Origin: Atrina japonica
Taxonomy: Eukaryota; Mollusca; Bivalvia; Pterioida; Pinnidae
NCBI GenBank assembly: GCA_030159075.1
Contig: BROG01001154.1
Span: 51,836-115,835, forward strand
DNA: 64,000 bases
Reading direction: 5' to 3'
The notes beneath the pieces were generated by a model, which had not been told where the DNA came from, made no database searches, and worked only from the letters and a program-made list of their open reading frames with translations. A program made the translations under genes and the position numbers. Below are positions 14,717 through 28,620 of this stretch, in pieces; position 1 is the first letter of the stretch, and each line of letters starts with the position of its first letter.

Positions 14717-14954
14717 GTAAGGTTGTTCTTTATCACATGCTTTATTTTTGTTCTGTAAACACCATAGTGTTACTATTCATATTCATAAGCGAGAAATATA
14801 CAGTTAAACTTGCTTTCGCGACCACCTGGCAATGAAACTGTTTTTGTGGTTCCAATAGACACATTAATGTAACTGTTTAATAGAAGAAATTGGGTTTAAT
14901 ACGAATTCACACGTAGCTCTCTTTCAAAGGATGAGATCCTTCAAAATCATGTGT

Positions 14955-16012
14955 CCGTATTACACTTTATTGATGTACCTACAACCGATACCAATTTTGA
15001 GCTACCATTTTTATATTGGATACCTAAACTTCATAAAATCCCATATAAGCAGAGATACATAGCAAATATTCTATCAAAACTTTATCTTTACTCCTTACCA
15101 AGATATTGAGAGCCGTTAAGGAGAACCTTCCACAATACTGTACAGTTGCTTATTCCAGAAGCGGTGTAAATCAGATGTGAATACTTAAAAATTCTAAACA
15201 ATTTTTAGAAAATTTGAAAGCACGCAATTTTTCTCAAATTCACAGTATTAAACATACGACTTCTTTAGTTTTTACCACAACTATTCCACATAAAATATTA
15301 AAAAAGACCTTTTAGCATCATAGACAACTGATTTTTCACTGAAGGTGGTACCCCAAAATTTAAATATCTAGTGGTTGGTTATCATGATACTTATTTCGTC
15401 AAACACCACTCTGATTCTAAACATAAATACACTGAAGTTGATAAAAAAAGCATTCTGGAATTTCTAATTGACAATATATTTGTAATGTTCGGAGACGTTG
15501 TCTTTCAACAAACTGTCGGCATTCCTATGGGAACCAATTGTGTCCCTTTATTGGCCAACCTGTTCTTTGATTTATACGAAGCAGACTTCATTCAGAAAAT
15601 GCTTAAAAAATAAGCAAAATAAAGAAGAAAAAATAGCGGTGTACTTTAATTATACATTTAGATATATCGACGACGTTTCGTCAATTAAAATGACAATTTT
15701 CATACATATGTCAACTCGATATATCCCAACTAACTAGAAAAAAAAGATACAACAGAACCAAGTACAAACGCTTCATACTTAGATATTTTACTTACTATTG
15801 ACACAGACGGTAAATTGGCAACGACGCTATACGACAAACGCGACGATTTCGGCTTTTCCATCGTAAATCTTCCACATTTAAATAGTAATATCCCACAGTC
15901 AACCGCATATGGAGTTTATATTTGTCAGTGAGTAGTTTACCTCTGTATATGAAATTTTCATATGTTGTACACTCCCTGGCATATCGGATCATTTGTGAAA
16001 TATAAACTCCAT
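14955..16012 (+). pseudogene. Degenerate reverse transcriptase fragment
   Basis: Translation in shifting frames gives LPFLYWIPKLHKIPYKQRYIA, then TYFVKHHSDSKHKYTEVDKK, QQTVGIPMGTNCVPLLANLF, FRYIDDVSS with the DD catalytic pair, and LYDKRDDFGFSIVNLPHL. This is a metazoan non-LTR or Penelope-type RT family. Frameshifts and stops occur throughout (for example after LKK at 15611). The 3' end is interrupted by a small inversion at 15924-15997. No intact endonuclease is attached. Confidence 0.75.
15909..16012. repeat. Inverted repeat flanking an inverted RT segment
   Basis: Arms ATGGAGTTTATATTT (15909-15923) and its exact complement (15998-16012). The sequence between reads as RT protein only on the minus strand (MIRYARECTTYENF, then RGKLLTDK), while coding sequence before the left arm reads on the plus strand. 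Confidence 0.8.
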
Positions 16013-16475
16013 CAATAATACTGCATGGTATGACTTATTGACAAAGTTGTATTATGGATTATTTATATTGTATTAAGTTGTATTATTATTTTATATTTTG
16101 TGTGTTTTAAGCAAATATACATAGGCGTGGAAACCAGGGTGGGGCAAGAGAGCCTGGGGAGCTTGTAAAATATTTAATCTTTTTATATAAAGTTTGAAAT
16201 AACAAATAACCAAACATATTTACGCCTCACTCCGCTCGGCCAAAATATTCTAAATTTGCATAACTCCAAATTTAAATCCTTGGCATGACCCTGGTGAAGT
16301 AGTAATTGTATAACAGTTGTAAAAAGTACCGTATAAACAGAAGTTTTAGTAAGGATTCAATTTTGGAAACATTATCGAGGGTATGAGAACTCTAGAATTA
16401 AATCATTTCGCTAAAAATTCATTTCAAATTGGTGGGAAAAAAAGATATATAAGACAGCAATTCCTTCGAACCTGT

Positions 16476-16619
16476 GGCCCGATTTACAAAAGGTCGTGAG
16501 TCCTAAATCCTAACTTTTGGTCCTAACTACCATGACAACTTATCGTTGATTGGCCAGTTCCATGACAATTAGGACTAAGACTCAGGATTTAGGACTTACA
16601 ATATTTCATAAAACGGGCC
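16476..16619. mobile_element. Palindromic MITE
   Basis: Imperfect inverted halves begin GGCCCGATTTACAAAAGGTC and end with the related complement; both carry GTCCTAAATCCT near the ends. About 144 bp. Confidence 0.75.
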
Positions 16620-17491
16620 TCTGACTGTGTCAGTGTTGGTTTAAGTCTGGACTGTCTGTGGTTCTGGTAATAAAATGACCTAGATATATCGCGATATGGG
16701 CCTGTAGGATGTACAATGTGCTACAGATGTAGTATCGTATTTCCGATTTCTTTCTGTGATTTTTATTTGTTTTGTGGTAGGCTTTATGTATGGCTTTTAA
16801 GATTAAATATATAAGAAATCAACATGTGATATTCTATTCTTTATTGATTCGTTCATGTATTCTTACGCTGAAAAGTAAAATGGTTAAGACTCGGGGCACG
16901 CGACTGCATTTACCGGAATATACAATATATCGCTCTATATACTTGCAATGAAGGGAATTGCAGTCGGTATATAGATATTCGTAAATAGTAATAAATGGTC
17001 ATGATGTTGCGACATTTATCTGATTTTAGAAATTAATGCCCAGACTGTACAGAGGCATGCTATATTGCTGTAGAGATAAATTAGCCTGATACGAATTAAA
17101 TTTATAAATGTTATTTTTAGAATCATTAAATCGCGAAAATTAATTCTCACTAAGATTGTATGTCGCTGTTGATATTGTTCATTTCGTTTCGTCTAAAGTT
17201 AAAACCTCGGCTCCATGTGTGATCTTAAAATTTACATGTAACCAGTTTGCCTTGTGTTTTGAATTACAAATGGTGTCGAACACATGCGGTGTTGTTCTTT
17301 TATTCTGGTCCTGTTAGATCTACTAAACCAGTGCTTGGTCCTGTTAGACCACAGTTATTTACAGTCGCTTGTAAGGACATAACGCTAAAATTGCATCTCG
17401 CTAAAAATTCTACGTATATTATGCTACTCTTTTACTTGAACTGTTCTTTATTATCATTCTTAATTTTAATCCTTTGGTACTAATTGACCTC

Positions 17492-17502
17492 TTTCATTTT
17501 AG
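17492..17502 (+). promoter_or_regulatory. Splice acceptor before the cGLR start codon
   Basis: TTTCATTTTAG, a pyrimidine-rich tract ending in AG, abuts the ATG. It suggests a spliced 5' leader whose first exon was not located. Confidence 0.5.
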
Positions 17503-19515
17503 ATGGATTACACAAGAGATGTTATTGACTTCGTCATTGGTACGGATGAAAGTATATCAACTCGACGTGAAGTTTCACTGATACTTGGGGAATTCCCTTT
17601 TGCCCGAATCATCAGTGGAAGTTTTGCAGAAGGAGTATACAGCCACGATTCGGACATCGATTTAATGCAGGAAAGTGACGAATTTATCGCATGTTCCTTA
17701 TCCGACAGTGTACAAAACAACAGATATATTTGTCTTCATATGATACCGTCACCCCAGAATCACGGTTATTGTATGCTTCTCTGTCAGGACAGACATTTAG
17801 TACCAAACGATTATATTGTATATCACGAAGGAAGTTATTATCTTTCGAGCGATATGATTAAATATTTTTTGCGCACTCTGAATCCAAGGACTGTTTTACA
17901 TGGACCATGTGTGCAGAAAAATTATGGCAATTTTGAAATGGAAATGACATTCTGTATTAGATGTTTGTCATGGCCCGAAGTTGCAAATGAATGGCTATCA
18001 CGTTCTCGGTGTCATGGATGGCCCGATGATTCGTTAATGAAGAAAGTGATGGAAGGATCGTGTCACGTGGTCCCAATAGGTTTACCGAATTCCATTACAA
18101 ATTCTTTAGAATGGAGAATTTCTTTTTCGTTGGCTGAAAGAACACTAGTTCACTCCTTCACTAGAATACAATTCGTCGTATACTGTATTCTAAAACGGAT
18201 AACAAAAGAAATAATTGGAAAAGTTTTGCCCAATATAATGTGCTCATATTTCATCAAAACAGTTTTATTTCATTCCATAGAATCAACTCCGGCAATAATG
18301 TGGACAATGTCAAATTTACAAGAATGTTTGTACAGATGCATTCGAGTTCTGTATCGGTTCGTTGATGATTTATACTGTCCACATTACTTCATCAGAGACG
18401 TTAACTTATTCAAGTTTAAGATAAATTCACAGAACCGGTACAAATTACTGGATGTGTTGAGGCATTTGCTTTCCATGAACTTACAACATATACTTTCCTG
18501 TCTGAATACGTTTTCTTTATTCATAAGCATTGATAATGTGAAACCGGTAGGTAGTCTTCAAATCGAAATTGTGTCTGATATCAAATACTTGGATACAATT
18601 TCGATATTCGAAACATTGAAACCAGACCAAAACAATAAACATATGCACGAGATTCTGACTAAGGTTATTGACAGAGTAAAAAGTTATCGAACCTTACCAA
18701 AAAACACTATCATCCATTTAGGTGCATTATTGTCCACAGACCTGGCAGATAGAATATACAATTCGCATTCTACTACTCGAAACATAACTCAGTATCGAAT
18801 TAGTAAACTTATGGAACACCTTTATAGAATCGGCAGCATGTTTGATGTCACTTCCGGACGCCTACGATTGGCCTCATTCTATTTAATGAATGGAAACATC
18901 AACGGTTGTTTAAACGTAATCAGATGTATCCAAAACATGTTTTCTCCATGTGTGCGTGTTGTAGGTGCATCGTGTAAACTATTGCAATTAATTTATTATA
19001 GGAAGTTCATGTGTGGAAGAGGTTTGTCTGCACAAGAAAAATTCCGCTCATGCGTTGCATTGTCATCTTGTTATATGTATGACAAAAGTACTCTTCCTTT
19101 AGCTATACGTTATCAAATTTGGGACAATACTCATATAAATTCTACAGATAGTGCAATATTCCTTTCCCCATTGATACACGCATACTTTCTGCAAGCACTG
19201 TGTTATATAAAACTTCGTGACCATACCAGACTTGAAAATACTGTTCAGGTAATGACGGAAACTATAACAGATGACACACTTATATATGAATTAGCGAGAC
19301 ATAATGACTACAACCTTTTGGGATATGTCTTAATGAAGCAGGGCAATATAAATGGAGCTGTGCGATGTCATGTTATGTCTTATTACGTTAAATATAAACT
19401 GCAACATACACGATACAAATTTAATATAGCCATACTTCGCATCATGCGCTGTTTATGTCATCATTATCACCCCCAATCAGGGACAGCAGCAACGATGTTA
19501 ACTCATCATCCCTAA
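17503..19515 (+). CDS. Mab-21-domain / cGAS-like nucleotidyltransferase (cGLR candidate)
   Basis: A single 670-codon exon. The N-terminal nucleotidyltransferase signature is GSFAEG (39-44) followed by the metal-binding pair D51-x-D53 in HDSDIDLM. Family landmarks follow: HGPCVQ (133-138), CLSWP then SRCHGWPDD (168-176), EWRISFSLAE (203-212), and QFVVYCILK (223-231), the Mab-21 helical half. The third acidic residue is not certain; E145 or E147 falls where I would expect it. The C-terminal half is helical, and LASFYLMNGNINGCLNVI looks TPR-like, as in the long bivalve Mab-21 proteins. In animals, active members bind double-stranded nucleic acid and make cyclic dinucleotides that signal through STING; others have lost catalysis. 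The ATG directly follows TTTCATTTTAG, so a 5' untranslated exon upstream is likely. No adjacent family member is in this window. Enzyme activity and ligand are inference. Confidence 0.87.
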   Translation: MDYTRDVIDFVIGTDESISTRREVSLILGEFPFARIISGSFAEGVYSHDSDIDLMQESDEFIACSLSDSVQNNRYICLHMIPSPQNHGYCMLLCQDRHLVPNDYIVYHEGSYYLSSDMIKYFLRTLNPRTVLHGPCVQKNYGNFEMEMTFCIRCLSWPEVANEWLSRSRCHGWPDDSLMKKVMEGSCHVVPIGLPNSITNSLEWRISFSLAERTLVHSFTRIQFVVYCILKRITKEIIGKVLPNIMCSYFIKTVLFHSIESTPAIMWTMSNLQECLYRCIRVLYRFVDDLYCPHYFIRDVNLFKFKINSQNRYKLLDVLRHLLSMNLQHILSCLNTFSLFISIDNVKPVGSLQIEIVSDIKYLDTISIFETLKPDQNNKHMHEILTKVIDRVKSYRTLPKNTIIHLGALLSTDLADRIYNSHSTTRNITQYRISKLMEHLYRIGSMFDVTSGRLRLASFYLMNGNINGCLNVIRCIQNMFSPCVRVVGASCKLLQLIYYRKFMCGRGLSAQEKFRSCVALSSCYMYDKSTLPLAIRYQIWDNTHINSTDSAIFLSPLIHAYFLQALCYIKLRDHTRLENTVQVMTETITDDTLIYELARHNDYNLLGYVLMKQGNINGAVRCHVMSYYVKYKLQHTRYKFNIAILRIMRCLCHHYHPQSGTAATMLTHHP

Positions 19516-20625
19516 AGACACATTAAAAATGGTCTAACACCTTGATATATGAAGAGTCCATTGTTTTTCGGGGGTTGATGAGTTAATAGATTAACTCTTT
19601 GTGATTCCATGCATCGTGTATAGAGCGAGAACTAAAAAAAATGCATTTTTTTCTTTTTTGTGTCTTTTGACATACAATGTTGAATAAGTTTGTTTACAAA
19701 TCATATACCTGTACATATGTTTTGTTTTCGTTCCCCTATATGTTTGTAGTTGTAAACAAAATGTGGAAGGTTAACAATTTTGAACATAGTCTGTCACATA
19801 TTGATACAGGTAACTCCTTTGGTTGCCAACAAAATCTTTTATTTTAATGAGAATATTTTTACTATTAATGGAAAAAGAAAAATAGGTATCACAGTGGTTT
19901 ATTTCATCTTTTTCAATTTGTAATCGATGTTCTTTTTAACAGTTTTATTGTTTTGTTTTTATTTTTTTTTTTCGAATAGCGATATTTCGTTTCGGGAGAC
20001 ATTGAATAATATTGGAAATGTGTTCTCTTCACTTATCATTTGAACGCAAAATCATGCAAACATTTAAATTTATGCCTGCTACTATGAAGAATATTCTAGT
20101 TTTTGCTTATAAATGTCAGGTGCATGTGATTATGTCTCTTCTTCTCTGTTTTGTGCTTTTTAGGGGTGCATGCAAATTTGTCTTCACGAAGTTTTTTCAT
20201 ACTTGGAAGAAACGGTTTCTCTTAGCTTATGTACAAAATGAGATAAACAGATATATATTGTATTGTGCATTGGGCAATATCAATTTTACTGACCCTCAAA
20301 GGTCTATCGACTTATTTGTGGCGAGGTTTAAAAGCAGTTTAGTCTGGATTCCCGTTTGTAAAAAATACCAGTAATGTTATGTAATATACTAGTCCATCAA
20401 GCAACAATTAGCTTTGTTTCGTTATTTCAGTATCATACACACAACTAAAGCCCTTATTTGAGCGTAAACAATTATTAACTTTCTCCTTTATTCATATAAC
20501 TCTCCATGCAAATTGTAATATAGGTTTTGCCGTTGATTGATGTGACGCATGCCTGAATCCAATGCAGAAGCGACAAGACTCCAAGTATTCCCAAGCAAGA
20601 GTGACCTGTATGCAAACTAAAAAAA
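19516..20625. other. Probable 3' untranslated and downstream region of the cGLR gene
   Basis: AT-rich and non-coding. An ATTAAA variant poly(A) signal lies about ten bases after the stop, but no nearby AATAAA was seen, so the transcript end is unknown. The 120-codon frame at 20012-20374 has no recognisable features. Confidence 0.45.
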
Positions 20626-20660
<35 letters not shown>

Positions 20661-20717
20661 ATAATAATAATAATAATAGTAGTAGTAGTAGTAGTAATAG
20701 TAGTAGTAGTAGTAGCA

Positions 20718-20758
<41 letters not shown>

Positions 20759-20840
20759 TGTTGTGGTAGTAGTAAAAGTAGTAGTAGTAGAAGTAGTAGT
20801 AGTAGTAGTAATAGTGGTAGTGGTGGTAGTAGTAGTAGAG

Positions 20841-20880
<40 letters not shown>

Positions 20881-20914
20881 TAAAAGTAGTAGTAGTGGTA
20901 GTAGTAGAAACAGT
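20626..20914. repeat. (TAG)n trinucleotide block
   Basis: Nearly 290 bases of TAG with TAA, TGG and AGA interruptions. It gives poly-Val, poly-Tyr and poly-Thr frames that are not genes. Confidence 0.97.
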
Positions 20915-21683
20915 ACTTAGTCTGGTACATTCCACGTATTAAAGGTGTTGTCTATTTCCATTCTTTTCCTTCTTCAACGCAAGGACTTGAACCGGAAAAT
21001 TTATGGGTAATGTACAAAGTTGTAGCGGCATAAAAACCTGACAGTGATGTCCTTGTGACAACAACGGATTATACGAAATGTTCGTATGTTTACCATAGCC
21101 TGGCAGATAAGATAATTTACGATACAAAGAGATAAAACTACTTGAATGTGGAAACACTACGCTGTAAACACATACCATGACGTTAATCGTATAGGCTCGT
21201 TTAAAATTATAATTACAAAGTCAATTATACTTCAGATTTTAAAATAACTGACACTCTGTGGTCGCAGATAAACTGTACCTTGAGCAGGGTTTTGCAGTAC
21301 TTGTTCTAATATCGTGTTCAAAGACACAAGAAAAAATATATAATTTAGTGTGATTGCACAGATTCATATCAAATGCATTAGATAATTGTAGGAACATACT
21401 ATTACACAATTGGTTGTTTCGGTATTCTTGGATGAAGTGTTCTCTACTTTACTCTTTGAATCTGCAAATTAATAAAATAGCATTTATTCTGCTGTTAAAC
21501 TTGTTTTCCACAGTAAAATATTTGCAATATGTACTGTGTCTGTTTGTTTCAATGTTATTTTATATCTGAACAGCAATGTTTTAGCCATATAGAAAGTTTC
21601 AGATGAAGTTTTGACTGTGCTATGGAGGACAACAATGCACGTCTATATTCCACGTCTACCATGACACAGACTTCAGTTCTAAT

Positions 21684-21805
21684 TTTTTTGTATTGTTGTT
21701 TACGTCCGGCTCAAAAATCTTTCACTCATATGGAGACGTTACCAAAGGCCAGTGAATAGCGATCGAACCCAGAACCTTCAACTTGCATATCGAATGCTTT
21801 ACCAT
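21684..21805 (-). mobile_element. SINE fragment, family 1 tail
   Basis: GTATTGTTGTTTACGTCC, CAAAAATCTTTCACTCATAT and GGAGACGTTACCAAA, joined to GATCGAACCC, a B-box-like complement. Confidence 0.65.
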
Positions 21806-22207
21806 AATAACACCACAATCTGTTTACATCACTTAGGCTTAGATTCGTAAGGATATTCTTTTTGGAAAGATCTTTTTGTTGTTGTTTTCTCTATTATAGT
21901 TTCTTGACATACATTGAAAAAATCGTTCATTGAATTCTCTTTCAAATGTATCCGAAATCCGTATCTAATTATGAGATTTTTGGTAATTATATAATTTCTA
22001 ATTGTTGTAGTTGTTTTTGATGTTGTTGCATTTTTATTTTTGTTTATTTCATGCTGTTTTTATTCTTCTGAAAAATTCCCCAAACCGCTGTAAAACCTAT
22101 GACAATCACATAATTTGCTAATTAGAGCTCAATTATAAACAAAACAACAGAACAACAATGTGTAAAGAGATTTCAAGTTGAATGTGAATAAACTGTTATC
22201 ATATAAG

Positions 22208-22462
22208 TTTTTTTTAAAACGTCCCACTCAAGAATATTCCACTAAAAATAAGGCTTCAAATTTAAAAATGTGTCCTATGCTCGGCACTTACGACCATTGA
22301 GCAATGAGAGCTTTTGATGTACCGACACCTACTGTGACACAGGACCTCAAGTTTTACTGTCTCATCCGAAGACAGAAAATTAACCTGTCGTCGGCGTGAC
22401 TCGAACTAACGATATCACGATCCAGAGTCGAGGGCGCTACCGACTGTGCTAGGCCGACTCTG
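22208..22462 (-). mobile_element. tRNA-derived SINE, family 1
   Basis: AACGTCCCACTCAAGAATAT, TGTCCTATGCTCGGCACTTA, then CTCGAACTAACGATATCACG and GCTACCGACTGTGCTAGGC (tRNA-head complement). Confidence 0.82.
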
Positions 22463-22569
22463 TTATATGAAGATATAATATTTTGGGTATGAAATATGTT
22501 TTATCCATGCGGATTTATTTTCGCTATATTCGCACACCAAGAAATCTTAATATAATACCTCATACTTAT

Positions 22570-22770
22570 GTTTTGATTTGATTTGATTTTTTGTTTTACG
22601 CCATACTGAACAATCTTTCAGTCATATGATAGCGTTCAGTTTTTATTGGTGAGGGAGAAACCCCGGTTACCCGGGTAAAGACCACCAACCTTCCGCAAGT
22701 AAACCGGCAAACTTCCCATATAATTCGAAACCAGCTAGCGGGATTCGAACCAGTGCCTGATACTTATGAC
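22570..22770 (-). mobile_element. tRNA-derived SINE, family 2
   Basis: Complement of a second bivalve SINE: TGATTTGATTTTTTGTTTTA, GCCATACTGAACAATCTTTC, GGTGAGGGAGAAACCCCGG, GTAAACCGGCAAACTTCCC and GGGATTCGAACCAGTGCC (B-box complement). Confidence 0.78.
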
Positions 22771-23241
22771 GTGAATATAATACCTTACATTTACTTCGAA
22801 ACTTTATGGTGTATCCCTGTTTTAACTTAATCTATTGCACTTTTGCTTTGGAAATATAATTAGTATTTTATTAGTTTATTAGTAATATTAATAATATTAT
22901 AGTGAAAACTGAAATGCCGTTTTCTTTGAGATGATTTTCATTTCCCCACCATTTCTTTATCACCGTTACAAAACAGTTATTTTAACCCCTTGGATATTTG
23001 AAAGAAAGAAAACATCGTTTCAGTGAATTTTACAATAAAATGCATTTTTACCTTGGCCACAAGCATGGTTATGGCGGGCGAATCAAACGATCCATTCAGA
23101 ACAGCAATATACAATGCCGATCCAAGGTGTGAGTGATGTAGCTACCCGAAGAAATAAAATCTGTTCTTTAGGTAAATTGAGTCATTACGTAAAGACAGTA
23201 CAAAACGGACGAATTGTACGTATGCTAAATCAATATATTTA

Positions 23242-23320
<79 letters not shown>
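23242..23320. repeat. (TA)n microsatellite
   Basis: Pure TA run. Confidence 0.97.
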
Positions 23321-23325
<5 letters not shown>

Positions 23326-24137
23326 TTAAAAATTGCAATTTGTTGTGTACACGAGCTTAAACCAGGTTTCGTGTTTATTTTGTCAAGTTTTAGTTTCTGA
23401 ACATTATGTGATTTTCATATTTTTTTTTATTAATAAGAAAATAGTGTTATTGACTTGCCTCATTACTGCTGTGTCTTTACCAAGATCTTTTAATGGTATA
23501 GTTTGGTTGGTTTACTGAACTGCTTTAGAACAGTTAGTGACAAATGAGAAAACGGGAGTAGTCCCAAACCACTTCCTTGCAACAAAAGAAAGATTTATCA
23601 CACCAGAACCAGTATATTGACGATACATTGCACGTATGGAAACCATATCTGTTACTGTGAATGTAGAGAGTAAAATCAGAGTCACAGAACGGACACGGAA
23701 TTGAAGTTTTATCGTTATATAACATTTCATATTTATGTGATTGCGTATGAGAGGAGCATGCTGTGCTTCAAATAACGTCCAGAGCAATCGGTTAATGTAC
23801 CCGAAATTTTCCAACTTTTCTGGGGTGGGTATTTTCCAATTTTGTAAATAAACTTTTGGCACCAATGTTTTTATTTAAAATAAATTTCTCTACATCTGTA
23901 GATTTACCGGCTGAATTATGGTTAATTAACGCATAATTAACCGACAGAATGTCCACGGTTAAATTCATGATTTATGTATGATTAGAGACGGGCCAATACA
24001 TTTCAATCTTTGGTATATGTAGATGTGGCTCATAAACAAATTCATCTACTTTTGATTTTAGAGTATTTAACAATCTGCCATATGCACTTAACAATAGTTT
24101 AAGGAACAGCATCATGTCTGGGGTGCTCGTGTATCGA

Positions 24138-24160
24138 CAGGCAGCAGCAGCAGCAGCAGC
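24138..24160. repeat. (CAG)n trinucleotide repeat
   Basis: Seven to eight CAG units; no coding context was found. Confidence 0.9.
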
Positions 24161-24749
24161 AGACATGTAACATCTAAGCCAGGATCAGCGAAACGCATAA
24201 TTATAATTATAATCATTAGAGAGATTGAAATTGTTTTATATCCCAGATCCGTGTGGAAGCAATAATCGTTCATCAGCATACTCAATCGTTCGTCTTTTAG
24301 TGTGGGAGATAAAGTATGTAAGAGGAATTACAGATCAGATCTAGGGTGCAGTTTAACCTGCCGCAGTGGCCCACTGAATCAAGAGACTACCTGTCTTATG
24401 TGGCCTTAATGTGTGGCTTCCAGCGTATATTGATATATATTTTTAACCTGAATTAAGAGACCGCCTGTCATATGTGATCCTTTCTACTTCTTCCCGTGAT
24501 GGTCTCTTCAAACAGGTTTGACTGTATTATATTTTACACTTCATATTTAAATTGCGTTTAGTATCTTACGCATGAATTTTAATTTTCTTGTTTTAAAAAA
24601 TATGTGTAAATACCCTAATACGCAATTCGTTTAGAGCACAGATACTTAAGAAAGCAGTAAAATGGCTGAGCTTCCTGTTAAGTTACAAGATGCAACACAA
24701 ACGGGATTTAATTTAGCCAATTGTCTTTTGTACAAATATTTCTACTTTC

Positions 24750-24950
24750 TGGTCGGGGATCAGTAACCGACTAGAACCAGTACCAGACTTTGGTGTAATT
24801 TCGTCTTATGAACCACGACAATATTTTTTCTTCTTTTTGAGAAAAATGTCCAACATCTCGTGACTGATCAAAATAAATTTAACAAAATTGTGTCTATATA
24901 ACAGAAATCATGCCGTCTACTGGTCCTTACCGGCTACTGGTCCCCGACCT
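24750..24950. mobile_element. MITE-like inverted repeat
   Basis: Left end TGGTCGGGGATCAGTAACCG; the right end is the complement of AGGTCGGGGACCAGTAGCCG. About 200 bp, non-coding. Confidence 0.7.
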
Positions 24951-25189
24951 GTGTATGTATATTTTGATGGTAAAATAAAAATTATTCTGTGAATAATTAA
25001 ACTTAATCTGAATCAGTTTAACTTAACATAAATTTTTTTCTTGTGTTTCAGTTGATGAATTGGTCATCCTTCATATTTATTCACCTAATGACAAACATAT
25101 AAACAAACCAATTACATGCATTTTGTTTCGATCTTTTTTTTTAAATTCAGGTGTTGTTTAACGGTGAAAGATACTTCTGATTTTCTGTA

Positions 25190-26040
25190 GGACAATCAGG
25201 ACAAGATGACTAGGACAATCAGGACAAGATGACTAGGACAATCAGCACAAGGTATGTGACACAATCCGGACAACTGAATTTCAAACCGTGAGGCAATGAG
25301 AACGACTGAATTCCAAATCGTGGAACAATCAGGACGACTGAATTTCAAACCATGGGACAATTAAGACGACTGAATTTCAAACCATGGGACAATTAAGACG
25401 ACTGAATTCCAAACCGTGGGACAATCAGGACAACTGAATTTCAAACCATGGGACAATTAAGACGACTGAATTTCAAACCATGGGACAATCAAGACGACTG
25501 AATTCCAAATCGTAGGACAATCAGGACGACTGAATTTCAAACCATGGGACAATTAAGACGACTGAATTCCAAACCGTGAGGCAATGAAAAAGACTGAATT
25601 TCAAACTGTGGGACAATCAGGACAACTGAATTTCAAACCGTGGGACAATCAGGACAACTGAATTTCAAATCGTGGGACAATCAGGACAACTGAATTTCAA
25701 ACCATGGGACAATCAAGACGACTGAATTCCAAATCGTAGGACAATCAGGACGACTGAATTTCAAACCATGGGACAATTAAGACGACTGAATTCCAAACCG
25801 TGAGGCAATGAGAAAGACTGAATTTCAAACTGTGGGACAATCAGGACAACTGAATTTCAAATCGTGGGACAATCAGGACAACTGAATTTCAAACCGTGGG
25901 ACAATCAGGACAACTGAATTTCAAACCATGTTACAACCAAGACGACTAAATTCCAAATCGTAAGACAATCAGGACGACTGAATTCCAAACCATGGGACAA
26001 TCAGGACAACTGAATTCCATACCGTTGGACAATCAAGAAT
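25190..26040. repeat. 32-bp minisatellite (block A)
   Basis: About 25 copies of GGACAATCAGGACAACTGAA followed by TTTCAAACCGTG, with AATTAAGACG and ATTCC variants. It runs directly into block B. Confidence 0.95.
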
Positions 26041-26460
26041 CGAAGGACAATCAGGACAAAGTATATGGGGCATTCAAAACAAGGTATGTGGGGACATTCA
26101 GAACAAGATATGTGGGACATTCAGAACAAGGTATGTGGGACATTCAGAACAAGGTATGTGGGACATTAAGACAAAGGAATGTGGGGACATTCAGAACAAG
26201 GTATGTGGGACATTCAGAACAAGGTATGTGGGACATTCAGAACAAGGTATATGGGACATTAAGAACAAGGTATGTGGGACATTCAGAACAAGGTACATGG
26301 AGACATTCAGAACAAGGTATGTGGGACATTCAGAACAAGGTATGTGGGGACAATAAGAGCAAGGTGTGTGGGACAATCAGAACAAGGTATGTGGGACAAT
26401 CAGAACAAGGTACATGGAGACATTCAGAAGAAGGCGTGCGGGGCATTCAGGATAACGTGG
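26041..26460. repeat. 23-24 bp minisatellite (block B)
   Basis: About 17 copies of GGACATTCAGAACAAGGTAT followed by GTG. It shares GGACAnTCAGnACAA with block A, so one block probably gave rise to the other. Each unit contains AAG|GTATGT, a consensus 5' splice site on the plus strand. Confidence 0.95.

Positions 26461-28620
<2,160 letters not shown>

Noticed and set aside
20012..20374. 120-codon open frame downstream of the cGLR gene
   Set aside because: No homology that I recognise, AT-driven composition and no splice context; it could be 3' untranslated sequence.
20475..20942. Poly-Thr, poly-Tyr and poly-Val open frames
   Set aside because: They come from the (TAG)n trinucleotide block read in different frames.
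25190..26460. Regularly spaced repeats resembling a CRISPR array
   Set aside because: Units are directly adjacent with no unique spacers, in a eukaryotic setting; this is a minisatellite.
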